Source of the DNA: Vitis vinifera
Lineage: Eukaryota > Streptophyta > Magnoliopsida > Vitales > Vitaceae
Assembly: GCF_030704535.1 (NCBI RefSeq)
Contig: NC_081821.1
Coordinates: 5,223,001-5,287,000 of the forward strand
DNA length: 64,000 nt
Direction of reading: 5' to 3'
Shown: piece by piece, positions 39,001 through 51,000 of the stretch
Position numbering within the stretch: the stretch's first letter is position 1
Layout: each line of letters begins with the position of its first letter
Translations under genes and position numbers: made by a program
The notes under the pieces: model-generated
The model's database searches: none
The model's input: only the letters and a program-made list of their open reading frames with translations
What the model was told of the DNA's origin: nothing

Positions 39001-42000
39001 AGTCAATCTAATAGATAGAACTTATTGTTTTTCATCCCATATTTCGTGTCAGTAGGTAAACATCATAACCTTAAAAATGATAATGAAAACCCCTGAGCCA
39101 TCTGAAAATTTAAAAATTAATGAGAAACATCAAAGAAAAATACTAATCTTCTCCTATCTTTACCTCCAATCTGATGAGATCACTCAGTTGGTTCAATGGC
39201 AGTGGCTTCAACGATGCAAGTTTCCTCCTTGGAACATTATTATACCCATATGCTATACCAACGTCCTTAAAAAAATGGGAAAAAAAGACATGTCACTGTA
39301 GATAGATATGCCATAAGCTCACACATTTGGTGTACACAGATGCATCATCAATATGCCTAAACAGAGTGCTATTAATACCTCAACCACATCGCATGGATGA
39401 AGAACATCACTTCTTGTTGGGGGAACAGAGACAATGATTTTGCACTCTTTATCTTCTGATAAGGACTGCTTGGCATGCAATTGCATTCGATTTAACAAAC
39501 TAGTAACCTGAAAAGCATGAATAAGATGTAACAAGATTGCAGACATTCAATTAAAAATATTACACGTTATTCAGGTGCTGCCATGGGACATACGCCCAAA
39601 AATAAGTTACTGCATAGCAAAGGATAGAGCTTGTGCAGAAATAATGTAATATTGTTAAATTTTGACTGAACCTGTACCGAATTACTAGTGTGCTGTCATG
39701 AAACACACACAATATCTGCTGCATTAAAAGCCTATTATAAAGGAATGCTACTCCAAACTTCGGCCATATGATATACACATCTAAGAGAGGAACAAATTCC
39801 ACACACTAGAAAATTTGAGGATAAGATCCCATAAGTGAACTGAAAGTTTGATTCTTGGTTAATACAAAGAAACACACCAAAAAACTCATTCAGAAATAGG
39901 AAGGCAAAAAGATATAACACACAAATGATCATGCATGCACATATATTGATATGCATAACTATACATATACACATATGTGAATATGTTTACATCACAATAA
40001 GAATGCATTCAGAAAAAGGAAGCCTACAAAAGGTGCATAAAAAAGAAAACAAGAAATAAAATAAAATAGGAAGCCTACAAGAGGTTCATAACAAAGGAAT
40101 TCCTGTATGCTTTATTTGCCCTCCGGGCTTCCTTTTCTATTTAATATATTCTCTTGTGTGTTTACCCATCAAAAAAAAAAAAAGGTTCATAACAAAGGAA
40201 ACAAAAAGAGCTAAGAACAAACAACAGAGATTCAGATCAATAAATAAATTCAACTTCTGTGGTGAGTGAATCAAGCAAAAGTATTTTAAATCTAAGAGGA
40301 CGTTTTCCCCCTCACTTTCAATTTTCAGACCAACAAAAGAGGAGGGCTAAAACATATGTAACCATCCCACCGCCCTACACTTCATAGTACCATCATATTC
40401 AACCACATATTTAAAATCTAAGAGGATGCTACCCCTCCTGAACAAGTGATCAAAGAATACTTCAGTTTCCTCACCAATGCCAAAAAAGTATTGAAAAAAC
40501 CATAAAGCCAAATTAGCCAATGATCAGCTGCACAGAATTACTTCAGTAATCCCAGCAGTGCAATCACTGATCTTTTTATATTACAATATCATGCTGACTA
40601 ATACAAATAATGATTACCCAAATTTGACTTGAACTCTAACAATTTTCCTCACCAATGCCAAAAGTACTGACAATTTCACATAATGGACATTTATGTTCCA
40701 GATTACTATTTCTTAGTAACCTTAAGTGGTAAAATTAATAATTTGATTACCAATTCTTAGTGACCTGAAGTGGTAAAATTAACAACTTGAAGGTGCAAAG
40801 AACATACATGAGGAACATTCATATAACCCATGGAACTATCCCAGTGAACAGAAACATTCACATTTCAGGCACCCATTTGCCAAAATTTAAAGAAATCTTC
40901 CAAATACACTGGAGGAACCATTTCAAGTCTAGCATATCATGTACCCAATAAGCAACATTAACTATTTTTTTTTTTTTGATAGGCAAAAGCAGAAGCTATA
41001 TTAAAGAAGGCCAAAAGGCCGCACCGCATACAAAAGGTATACTAAGCAGCCCCAAGGCCACAGGAACAACAAAAAGAAACCCCTCACCAACCCTTAAGGG
41101 ACCGCTATCCACTCCAAGAAGCCTAGAAGTGAAGAGGACTCCTCTCCCCTATACAGCTTAGCCCAACTCCACAAATTACATACAAAAGAGTTCTTTAGAA
41201 CCTGAATAGCCAAAAAACCCCCTCTAAAAGCTAACCTATTTCTTTCCTTCCACACCGTCCAAAAAATACAAAGCGGAATGGACTTCCATATTTTCTTCCT
41301 TTTTTTACCCACAAAAGAACCCTGCCAACAAAACAATGCCTCTTTGACCCTCTCTGGAGACACCCACTGGACCCCGAATAAGGCAAAGGCGATTTCCCAA
41401 AGGCTCCTAACCACTGTACAGTGTAAAAGAATGTGATTTACATTTTCCTCCTCACAACCACACAAAAAGCAACAATTTGGAAGCTGCCACCCCCGCACTT
41501 GCAGCCTATCCAATGTGAGAATTTTTTCCCAAGTAGCCTCCCACGCAAAGAAAGCCACTTTTGAAGGGACCATATCCACCCAAATATTTTTTCCGGGAAA
41601 AGCAAGAGTATTAGGGGCTGCCACCAGATTATAAGCCCCCCGGATCCGAAAACTATCAGAACCTCCCCCTTTCCAAAGCACTGAGTCCTCCTCAGGGGTT
41701 ACTCTGATGTCCCTTAGCAGAAACAGCAGCTCCTCAATCAGACCCAGCTCCCAGTCATTAGAGTCTCTACCCAACCTGAGATTCCACCCTCCTTGGCCAA
41801 GCCTTGGGTCCCACACCTCATCCACCACTGCATTTCTGCATGTAGCCAAGGCGAAAATCTGAGGAAACACTTGGGACAGCGCTTCATTACCACACCAATG
41901 ATCAGTCCAAAACCTAACCTTATTCCCCCTCCCCACCTTGAACTTCATATTGTTCCAGCACCAGCCCATTTCCTTTAAAATTTCCTTCCAAACTCCCACA

Positions 42001-45000
42001 CCAAAAGGCCCCCGGGCTTCCTTTGATTTCCAGCCCCCACCCTCCAACCCATACTTCACCCCAATGACCTTCTTCCACAAGACATCCTTCTCTACAGCAA
42101 AACGCCAAATCCACTTGCCCAATAAGGCCTTGTTCAACAGCCCCATCCTCCTTATACCAAGGCCCCCCTTATCCTTTTGCGTACACACCACCTTCCAATT
42201 GACTAAATGGATTTTCCTACCCGTGTTACCCCCTCCCCAGAGAAAATCTCTTTGAAGTTTCTCCAGCCTTTTAACCACAGACTTGGGCATTCTAAAGATG
42301 GACATTTGATAGATAGGAATGCTAGCTAGGGTACTTTTTATCAGGGTGATTCTCCCGCCCTTTGACAAGTATTGTCTTTTCCAGCAGGCGAGTCTTCTCC
42401 TCAATCTTTCCTCCACCCCATCCCACATGGGCAAGGCCTTGTGCCGAGCCCCAAGAGGCAGCCCCAAATATTTAACCGGGAAGCTTCCAATTCTGCAGCC
42501 TAACTCCACCGCCATTTCCTCAACATTATCAATCTCCCCTACTGGTATCAGCTCACTCTTGGCCAGATTAATCCTTAACCCAGAAGCCGCTTCGAACCAC
42601 GCCAAGATCCATCCAAGATGTGTTAATTGGTCCTTGCTGGCCTCGCAGAAGATAATAGTATCGTCTGCAAAGAGCAAATGAGACACCATTATCTCTTCCC
42701 CCCCTCTGCCTCTAAGCCTACAGCCAGAGATGTAGTTCCCCTGCACTGCCCGCCTAATGAGTGCACTCAGCACTTCCATGCCCAAGATGAAAAGATAAGG
42801 AGAAATTGGGTCTCCTTGACGCAAACCCTTAGAGCTGGGAAAGAAACCTGCTGGAGCCCCGTTAATAAGGACGGAAAATTTTGCCGTTGAAAAACACCAC
42901 CACATCCAATCCATCCAACGTGATCCAAAGCCCATCTTACTCAAGACCTTCATAAGGAAGCTCCAGCTGATGCTGTCATAGGCTTTCTCAATATCCAGCT
43001 TACACACCAGCCCCTTTTCTTTCCTCTTTTGCCAATAATCAACCACCTCATTAGCTATAAGAGAGGCATCTATAATTTGTCTCCCCCTTACAAACGCATT
43101 CTGATCAACCGAGACCACCTTATCTAACACCAATTTCAGCCTATTGGCCAACACTTTAGCCATAAGCTTGTACAGCCCCCCTAACAGGCTGATAGGCCGA
43201 AACTCCCCTAAATCCTCAGCCCCGCCTTTTTTTGGGATGATGACCAAGAAGGTGGCGTTCAGGCTTTTTGCGAAAGACTTCTGATCATATAATTCCTTGA
43301 ACAGCTCAAGTATCTCTTCCTTAGCAAAATCCCAACAAGCTTGCCAAAAGGCCACAGTGAACCCATCCGGGCCTGGGGCCTTATCGCCATTCATCTCCAT
43401 CAGAGCAGCGAAAATTTCTTCTTCAGTAAAGGGGACCTCCAGAGCTTCAGCTTCACTGTGATCAAGACTTTTAAGATGCAACCCCCCTAGGTCAGCTCTC
43501 CACCCTGGTTCTTCCCTTAGTTGCTGCTGAAAAGCCTTGACAATCCCCTCCCTCACCTCCTGCTCCTCCACCAATTCCTCCCCATTTATTATAATTCTAT
43601 CCAAAAAATTATTTCTCCAATGGGCACTAGCCATCTTGTGGAAAAACCCAGTGTTCTTATCCCCTTCTCTAAGCCACAGCTCCCGAGACATTTGTCTCCA
43701 ATGGGCTTCTTCTAAAAGAACCCACTTCTTGAAGTTCTCCTTGGCCTCGTTTTTCATATCCACTTCCCTTTCTGACAGGTCCCTGCCACTTTCCACCCTG
43801 TCCCAAAACTCAATTTGCCGAAGGGCTAAACCTTTATTCACTTCCACTCTACCAAAACCATCCCTGTTCCAGACTTTAATTTTCTCCTTCATCACCTTCA
43901 TTTTAGCAGCCAGTCTAAAACTAGCCCTGCCTACTCTTTCCCCACCTTGCCACCATTCCCGAAGGAGCTCCTTAAACCCCTCCACCTTGAGCCACATATT
44001 TTCGAACCTGAATGGAGAGGGCCCCCGGCTCATCCCTCCCCCCTTCAACAAGATAGGGAAGTGATCAGAGGTAGGCCTAGGGAGCCTACACTGAACAGCC
44101 CCCCTGAAGATATCTAACCATCCCTGGGATACCAGGAATCGATCCAATCTCGCCCAAGTCTGATTATTCCTTCCTCCACTCCAAGAATACACACCCCCCT
44201 GCAAGGGGAGATCGATGAGGGCAAGGTCATCCACAACTTGAGCAAACCTACGCATTGCTCCACTAAAGCTACCCTACCTGCTCCGATCCCTTTGGGATAG
44301 AGTAACATTGAAGTCCCCCCCTATGCACCAAGGCTCATCCCAAATACCCCTTATTGCACCTAATTCCTCCCATAACAACTCCCTCTCCTTTCTATTACAC
44401 GGCCCATAAACACCAGTAAAAACCCAGACCACATCATTTTCAACAGTCTTCAACTTACACGATATAGAATAAAAACCCACCTCCAACTCCAAAAGCTCCA
44501 GAGATCTCTTATCCCAGCAAACCAATATACCACCCGCTGAGCCTTGGGCTCCCATGGCCCCCCAATCAAGGAACCTTCCAGATCCGATGCTCCTCACCAC
44601 CCCCTCAGTCATATTCTGAATTTTCGTCTCCTGAATGCAAACTAAATCCGCCCTTTGACTCCTAATCATAGCCTTGATCACTTTCCTTTTAGAGCTATCG
44701 TTAGCTCCCCGCACGTTCCAACTCACCAGCTTTAACTTCATAAATCATCTGGAGACTGGCCCCCTCTTCCTTGAACAATGCCTTTCTGCTTCCTTCCCCC
44801 ATCATAGTTAATGGTACACTCAAGCCTCTTCAGCTCCCTCTCAAATTTCGAATTTTCTAATAGAGACTTGCGGTGCACTTTTTCCCTTCTTTCTCTAATT
44901 TTGACCATAAAATCCAATATTTCCTTTTCTAAGCCCGCTGTAGGGAACCCCAAGAACTGGCTGAACCTTGCCAGCTCACTCTCTTCCCAACTGGCCTCCC

Positions 45001-48000
45001 TCCAGTCCCTAATTTCTGGAACCGTCTCTCCAACAAGGCAAAGGTCCTGTCCACAAGCTCCCAACGCACTATTATTGTCTTCCCCCATCTCCCAGCGATC
45101 CATGGGTTTCATTGCTGCAAACGTCCTTTCACCCATTCTCCGGTCCAAAATTACCCTCTGGGAAGCATCCAGACCCACCCCAGAACGGTCGTAACACTCC
45201 CCCAGTGGAGTCCGACCAGAAAAATAAGAATAAGAGGGGGGAGAAGGAGGAACACACACCAACGGACCATAGTAATTAGGGGCAGTCCCATACCTCAAGG
45301 CTTCCTCCATTAAGGCGTCATCTGTCATCGAGTTCTTCACCACCCTTTGCTCCTCATTCGAAGGCCTCCACAGCCCATTCTTCACCGTTAGACACGACCA
45401 AGGCTGTTCAAGGCCCCCCTCAGAGCTTTGGCCTACCCCATTACTGAACCGAGCCCCCCTCACATGGGCCTCATCCTTATTACAGACCTGAGGCGAGCCC
45501 CGGCCTTGACTCCCCAACCCATCCCCTCCTATCGACTTCTTCTTCGCAGCCCGCCCAGCGTCAGAAGGCAGCCCAATATGGATCAGCCCAGAATCGCAAG
45601 GAAGAGCCGAATCAGAGACTTCATGAGGCCCAACGGCCCACTGCTTCGCCAACCCACACAACTCATGGGGCCCATCCGACACCAGATCCGAGTCCGTACC
45701 CGCAGTCAGACCCATCCCCGAAGACTGGCCCCTCGTCCCATCATCAGTCTGCAACCGGACCTCGAGGCTTGAGCCTCCTACCAACCCCCTCACTCGCCCC
45801 CCCACGCGTGCATAGCCTTCACCCCCGTCCTCGCCATCTGAGACCAGAATGCCTTTGCCCTTTTCCTCCCTTACCTTTCTCACAGTCGGTCTAAGTTCCC
45901 ACCATAGGGAAAGCACATAACGGTGGTCCTCGGTTCGAATTTCCATTTCATTGGGGAGCCTCTCTTGCTTAATCTTCACCAAGATCCTCGCCCACTGCAG
46001 GTCTTCCAACATCTCCGTCTGGTGATCGACATCGATGAAGCCCCCGCAAGCATCCCCTATTCTCTTAAGGGTATCCCGCTCCCACATCGAGACAGGCAAA
46101 CCCAGAACCCGCACCCAAGCCTCGCTCCTCTTGTTACCTTCCTGCAGACACCCACACTCGGGCCTCCATTTCTGCAAATTGAGAGGAGACCCCAGGCACG
46201 AGAAACCCCCAATTTTTAGGGCTTTCTCTGCTTCGGCCAAAATCCCAAATTCTAAAAGGGCTTTGCCCCTTTCCATTTTCGCAATTCCTAAGTTGCCCTT
46301 CAAACACCAAAGTTTCGCCAATTTTGTCCCCCAGTCTCTCAGATCTTCCCCTACCTCAAAGCTGGTGTCCCAGCTCCCCACCAAACAATGAGCCATCTTC
46401 CCCATACTCCGACTCAGATCCCTCTTACCTAGCTCCACCCTCGCCACTGCTATCGCTTTCTCCTCAGAATACACCACTGCTTCCGCGTAGGGTTTCCCCA
46501 TCGATGACCTCAGGGGCGTCACACCTTTTGCTTGTAGCCTCGTTTCCCTGTCGTAACACCCCAACCGGCGTAGCAACCCCGCCATTAACACCCAACCATT
46601 TTTAGAGCCATTTCCCTTCGGGATAAAGATACTAAACCTTTTATTTCCCATATCTGTAACCCCTAACCTGATAAACAACCCCCCCTTGTTTTGGCTACGC
46701 ACCATAAGAAAGGACCTCCCACTATCCTTCCACTGCTTTTCCCAAATTCCGGTTCCTGCATTCCCAATACAAGCCTCCAACCCATCAATGAAGCTTCCGA
46801 TGCTATTTGGACCCAACCTGACCCACGAGGAGATTCCCCCTTTCCTTTCTACAATCAACACTTGTTCCTTACCTTTCTGCTCCCGTACCTCCACATCGAA
46901 CCATTTCGATTCCACTCCAAAGCCTCCTTTCTTGGCCCTGCTCCTAACCCCCACGAAGCCTTCACCTTCTTCGTCGCCCTCATGCCCATCTGGCACTCGC
47001 CGCTCCCCTCGCTCCCTTCCGTCGCTTTCGCCCTCTCTCACACTAACCCTCTCTCTCGCTCTCTAGCTCATGAATCCTTTTTCAACAAGAAAACAAATTT
47101 CAGATAAGCAACATTAACTATTGAATGAATGGACTATTTGACACTCATCAAACAATCAAGACCAAGTAAATATAAGATGGAGCAAGAATTGTAATACCTC
47201 GTCCGCCTCCAAAGAAACCCCAACTGTATCTATGATATAAGATAGAGGAACTTCCATACTGTAGACTGACAGATCAGGATAAAGACATGACTTTCCATCA
47301 GGATATATCACTTCAACTGGTTCGACCTCAAACTTTCTTTCACAGTACATTGAAAACATTGTCACCTAGAGAACAACAGGGAATCACTGTACCATCACAA
47401 ACCAATTGGTAGCACCACAAACTAGAACAAATGTAATTGGAACTTCACAACTTCTTACCATTGTGTTTAAAACAATCTTGGCCTTTGTCAAATCAGTGGC
47501 TGTACATTCAATGAACACATTTTTTGTCTTTAGATTGATTGCAGAATGGGCACCATTTATAATTGGGGGTAAAGACAGAACGGTCCTGCATAGAGAAACT
47601 TCCATTATTTCAAGATGCTGACACTTCAATAAGTCTTAAGAAGCATCATATTATGGTCAAACAAGCTTCATCAAGAAAACCCCTCACCTGTTATGATCAT
47701 ATATAACGGGGAACACAGGTGAATTCTCAATTATGTGCAAGAATTTCTTCAGCTTTAAATCTGACTGCCAAATGTTTTAGTAGAAAAGTTAAAAGAATGC
47801 TTTGTTTAGATTAACATATTCTTAAGATGACAAACTCTTGTAAAACAGGAGTAACCAGCATAGAGGAGCTACATGGAACTGCCAATTTCACAACTTTTCA
47901 TTCTTAAAGTGACACCTGAACTAGTACATAGTACATACACAAGAATGAAATAGTTATAAATTACAACTCACTTTGTAAAACTCCATCAGCTCATCAGCTC

Positions 48001-51000
48001 TGAACTTTTTAACCTAATTACCAAAAAATAATGGAGTTAATAAGAATCAATTTCTACACTAAAAATTCTTCAGCCTGTTAAATGAATTAAAAGAAAACAG
48101 AAAAATCAAAAGACAAGATTGAAAATATACTACTTGTATTGCCAACGATATAAGTAACAAGTTATGCAAAGGTTAGCCAGATAAGTATAAAACCATTACG
48201 AAATGCAAAATCCTGAATTGTTCAAGACACCAAGGCCTCATTAATAACAAAAAAGAGAAGTATCAAATGAAAAGCAAGTCATGACAGCTAAGGTACAAAT
48301 CACCAAAAGTAAAACAAAGAAACTCCCATTTGACACATTATATTAAGGTATCAATATTCTTACTTAATTTAAAAGCCACAATATTCCACATTTCTACCTC
48401 TGTTACGAACATGTAATCTGATCTCACAAATTTAAATAATCATGCATATATGCCAACAGTGACATAGAATATTCCACATTTCTACCTCTGTTACAAACAT
48501 GTAATCTGATCTCACAAATTTAAATAATCATGCATATATGCCAACAGCGACATAGACTGGTTAGAGTCTCATGACTCAATGTTAACTCAATCATTACAAC
48601 AGCTGCAAGTTATAGACAAGAAGATTCATACTGATAGCATTATTAAAGGTGGTCTCCAAGTGGTCATTTTTAAATCCTTTCTATATAATAATTTCTTTTA
48701 TCAGAAACATATTAGATCTTTTATATTAATTTTAAAAGATCAAGAAGGATGAGAAATCCTTCTAGAATATACAACTCTGATCAAGACAAGAGAATGAACT
48801 CCTTAACAAGGAACCTTACGAGCTGAACAACCAAAACAGGTTACAAAAAACCGAAGTAACACTTAAACACTAATTGCAACTCAAGGAGGCAAATAATCTC
48901 CAACAAAAGATATCATCTGCTTTGCTCCCCTTTAGCAAGGGAGTTTGCCACTAGATTAACTAATAGAGGAACCCAACAAATGGAGCATCCCAATTCTATA
49001 ATAGTATCAAATATTAGGGGTATCCACCTGCCAAGCATCCATGGACTTCTTTCCTTTTTAGCCACCTATGAGATGGCAACAGTAGAATCACTCTCCACAA
49101 CAAAGTTAAAATTCCACAATTTTTTTATCCATGAGATTTCAGCAAAAGTTAAAATTACACAATTTTTTTATCCATGAGATTTCAGCAAAAGTAAAAATTC
49201 CAAGATGAGGTATGAGAGGAGGGTACAAAAACAGTAGAAATAGAGGAAGTTTCCAACATTGCAACCCTAAAAAGATTTGGGTATTGAATACAAAGGGGTA
49301 AATTGCCACACAAGTATCTTCCCACAAGTGGATCTTTAAGCCATCACCCATGAATGATCAAGTGAATAAAAAACAATCAGATAACATTAGAGAATAGCCC
49401 TCTGGGGACAGTGGTGTGACCACCTAAAAGTAGTGTCAACATCCCAACCATTGCAATATGGCTCATAGATACTTAAAACTGATCTTCTGCCATAAAGCAT
49501 TGTTCTTTCTAGGAAATATCCACAATCCAGTTCCCTACAATGGCCCTATTTTTTAAAGAAATCCTTCCCACACCTAAACCCCCTTCCCTCTTGGGTTTAC
49601 AAACTAGGTCACATCCAACAAGGTGATGTCTCTTTTCTTCCCCCGCTCCTGACCAAAGAAAACCTCTTTATAATCACTCAATCCCATCAGCCACGTTAAC
49701 TGGAACTTTGAAAACTAATAGAAAATGTCAGAATAAGAGACAAACATGAGTTCAAAAGAGTTATTCTACCACCAGCTCTCTTCAAACCATCTAATCATTT
49801 GAGAATCCTTTATATGACTAGATCCTAAAAGGAAACGGCTCTTGGTTTCCCCTCTAAGGGGATACCCAAATAGGTGAACACCCCACAATCTATAAAAGAA
49901 GCTAAAGCCTGAACTTGGTCCTAATTCATATTCATACCCAACAAAGTGCTTGTATCCAAATTTTTCTTGAGCCTAGAGACGCATCAAAACAACACAAAAA
50001 AAAATTCTTTTTTTTGACAGGCAAAACAGCAATATATATTAAAGAGCCAAAAAAAGCTCCCTAAGCACACAGGCAGTATGCATGTGCACTCCAAAGAAAA
50101 AACAAGCAAACCTTCCCCCCTCATTGGCAACCTAACCAATCAATAAAATCAATCATAGAGAAGAACTATTGCCCTAGACCCCTTTAGTCCATTCTAAAAA
50201 GTTAAACAGAAAAAAGAACTTCAACTCTTGATCTAAAAGCTCTACATTTGATCCTTTGGCATGCCCATAAATTAATAAATCAAAAGTAGTTGTTGATAAG
50301 CATCCATAAATCTAAAATATCCATCTCACTACAAAACCTTTTCTCTTTAAGACATGATTTAAAAAATCCCACCCCACATGATCCCAAGCTTTTTTGAAAA
50401 TCAATCTTAAAGACCATCGTTTCTTCTCCTGAACATCTTTTCTCATTTACCACTTGATTAGCCACTAATACTGCATCTAGAATTCATCCACCTTCAATGA
50501 ATGATCCCTGACAAAAGGTAAATGGTCTCAAGTAAAACTCCTCTCAAGCACTCTTCAACTCAGATGCCTTCTTCAACTCCAACAACCAAACAATCAAAAA
50601 CCCAAGAGAAGACAACACCTCAACTTCTCTCTATGACTGAAATCCAACACCGCACCCACCCATCCCCCTTTCTTTTCCTCAACCACAAAGCACAAACAAA
50701 CCACCCACCCCTTGATGCCTTCACATCTGATCCCAAAAGACTTCTTTTCAACCTCATGGAACCTTCTCCGCCTACTCTCTATCTCCCCCCCTCTCTCTCC
50801 ATGTTTCCTTTGCTCCTTTCCAAAATAGCATAATTTATCAATAGATACCACTATAAGAAACGTTAAAACACAAAGAAACAAAACTGCTGAATGTTGTCAC
50901 CTGCTTCAAAATTATAATTTCCCTCTCTACTCAAAAACACATAGCACTCATGCAATCATGGTAACAACTGGCTTGAAATTTGATATTTGTGTATTAGTGT

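Larger units (their letters stand above)
40967..47103 (-). mobile_element. LINE-B: near full-length L1-type retrotransposon
   Basis: Bounded by a perfect 19-bp target duplication ATAAGCAACATTAACTATT (40948-40966 and 47104-47122), with a T tract (A tail on the minus strand) at 40967-40977. It holds ORF1 (47041-44738) and ORF2 (44741-41094). Only about 62 bp precede the ORF1 frame, against 440 bp in LINE-A, so the 5' end is slightly truncated. It is in PheRS beta intron 11 in the sense direction. Its 5' end lies 95 bp from the 5' splice site of exon 11. Confidence 0.93.

Noticed and set aside
43521..47107. Several plus-strand frames of 60-175 codons
   Set aside because: Antisense of LINE-B ORF1 and ORF2, which account for the openness.
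50522..50833. Plus-strand 103-codon frame in intron 7
   Set aside because: Low-complexity Pro/Ser/Thr composition, no homology recognised, next to a LINE relic.
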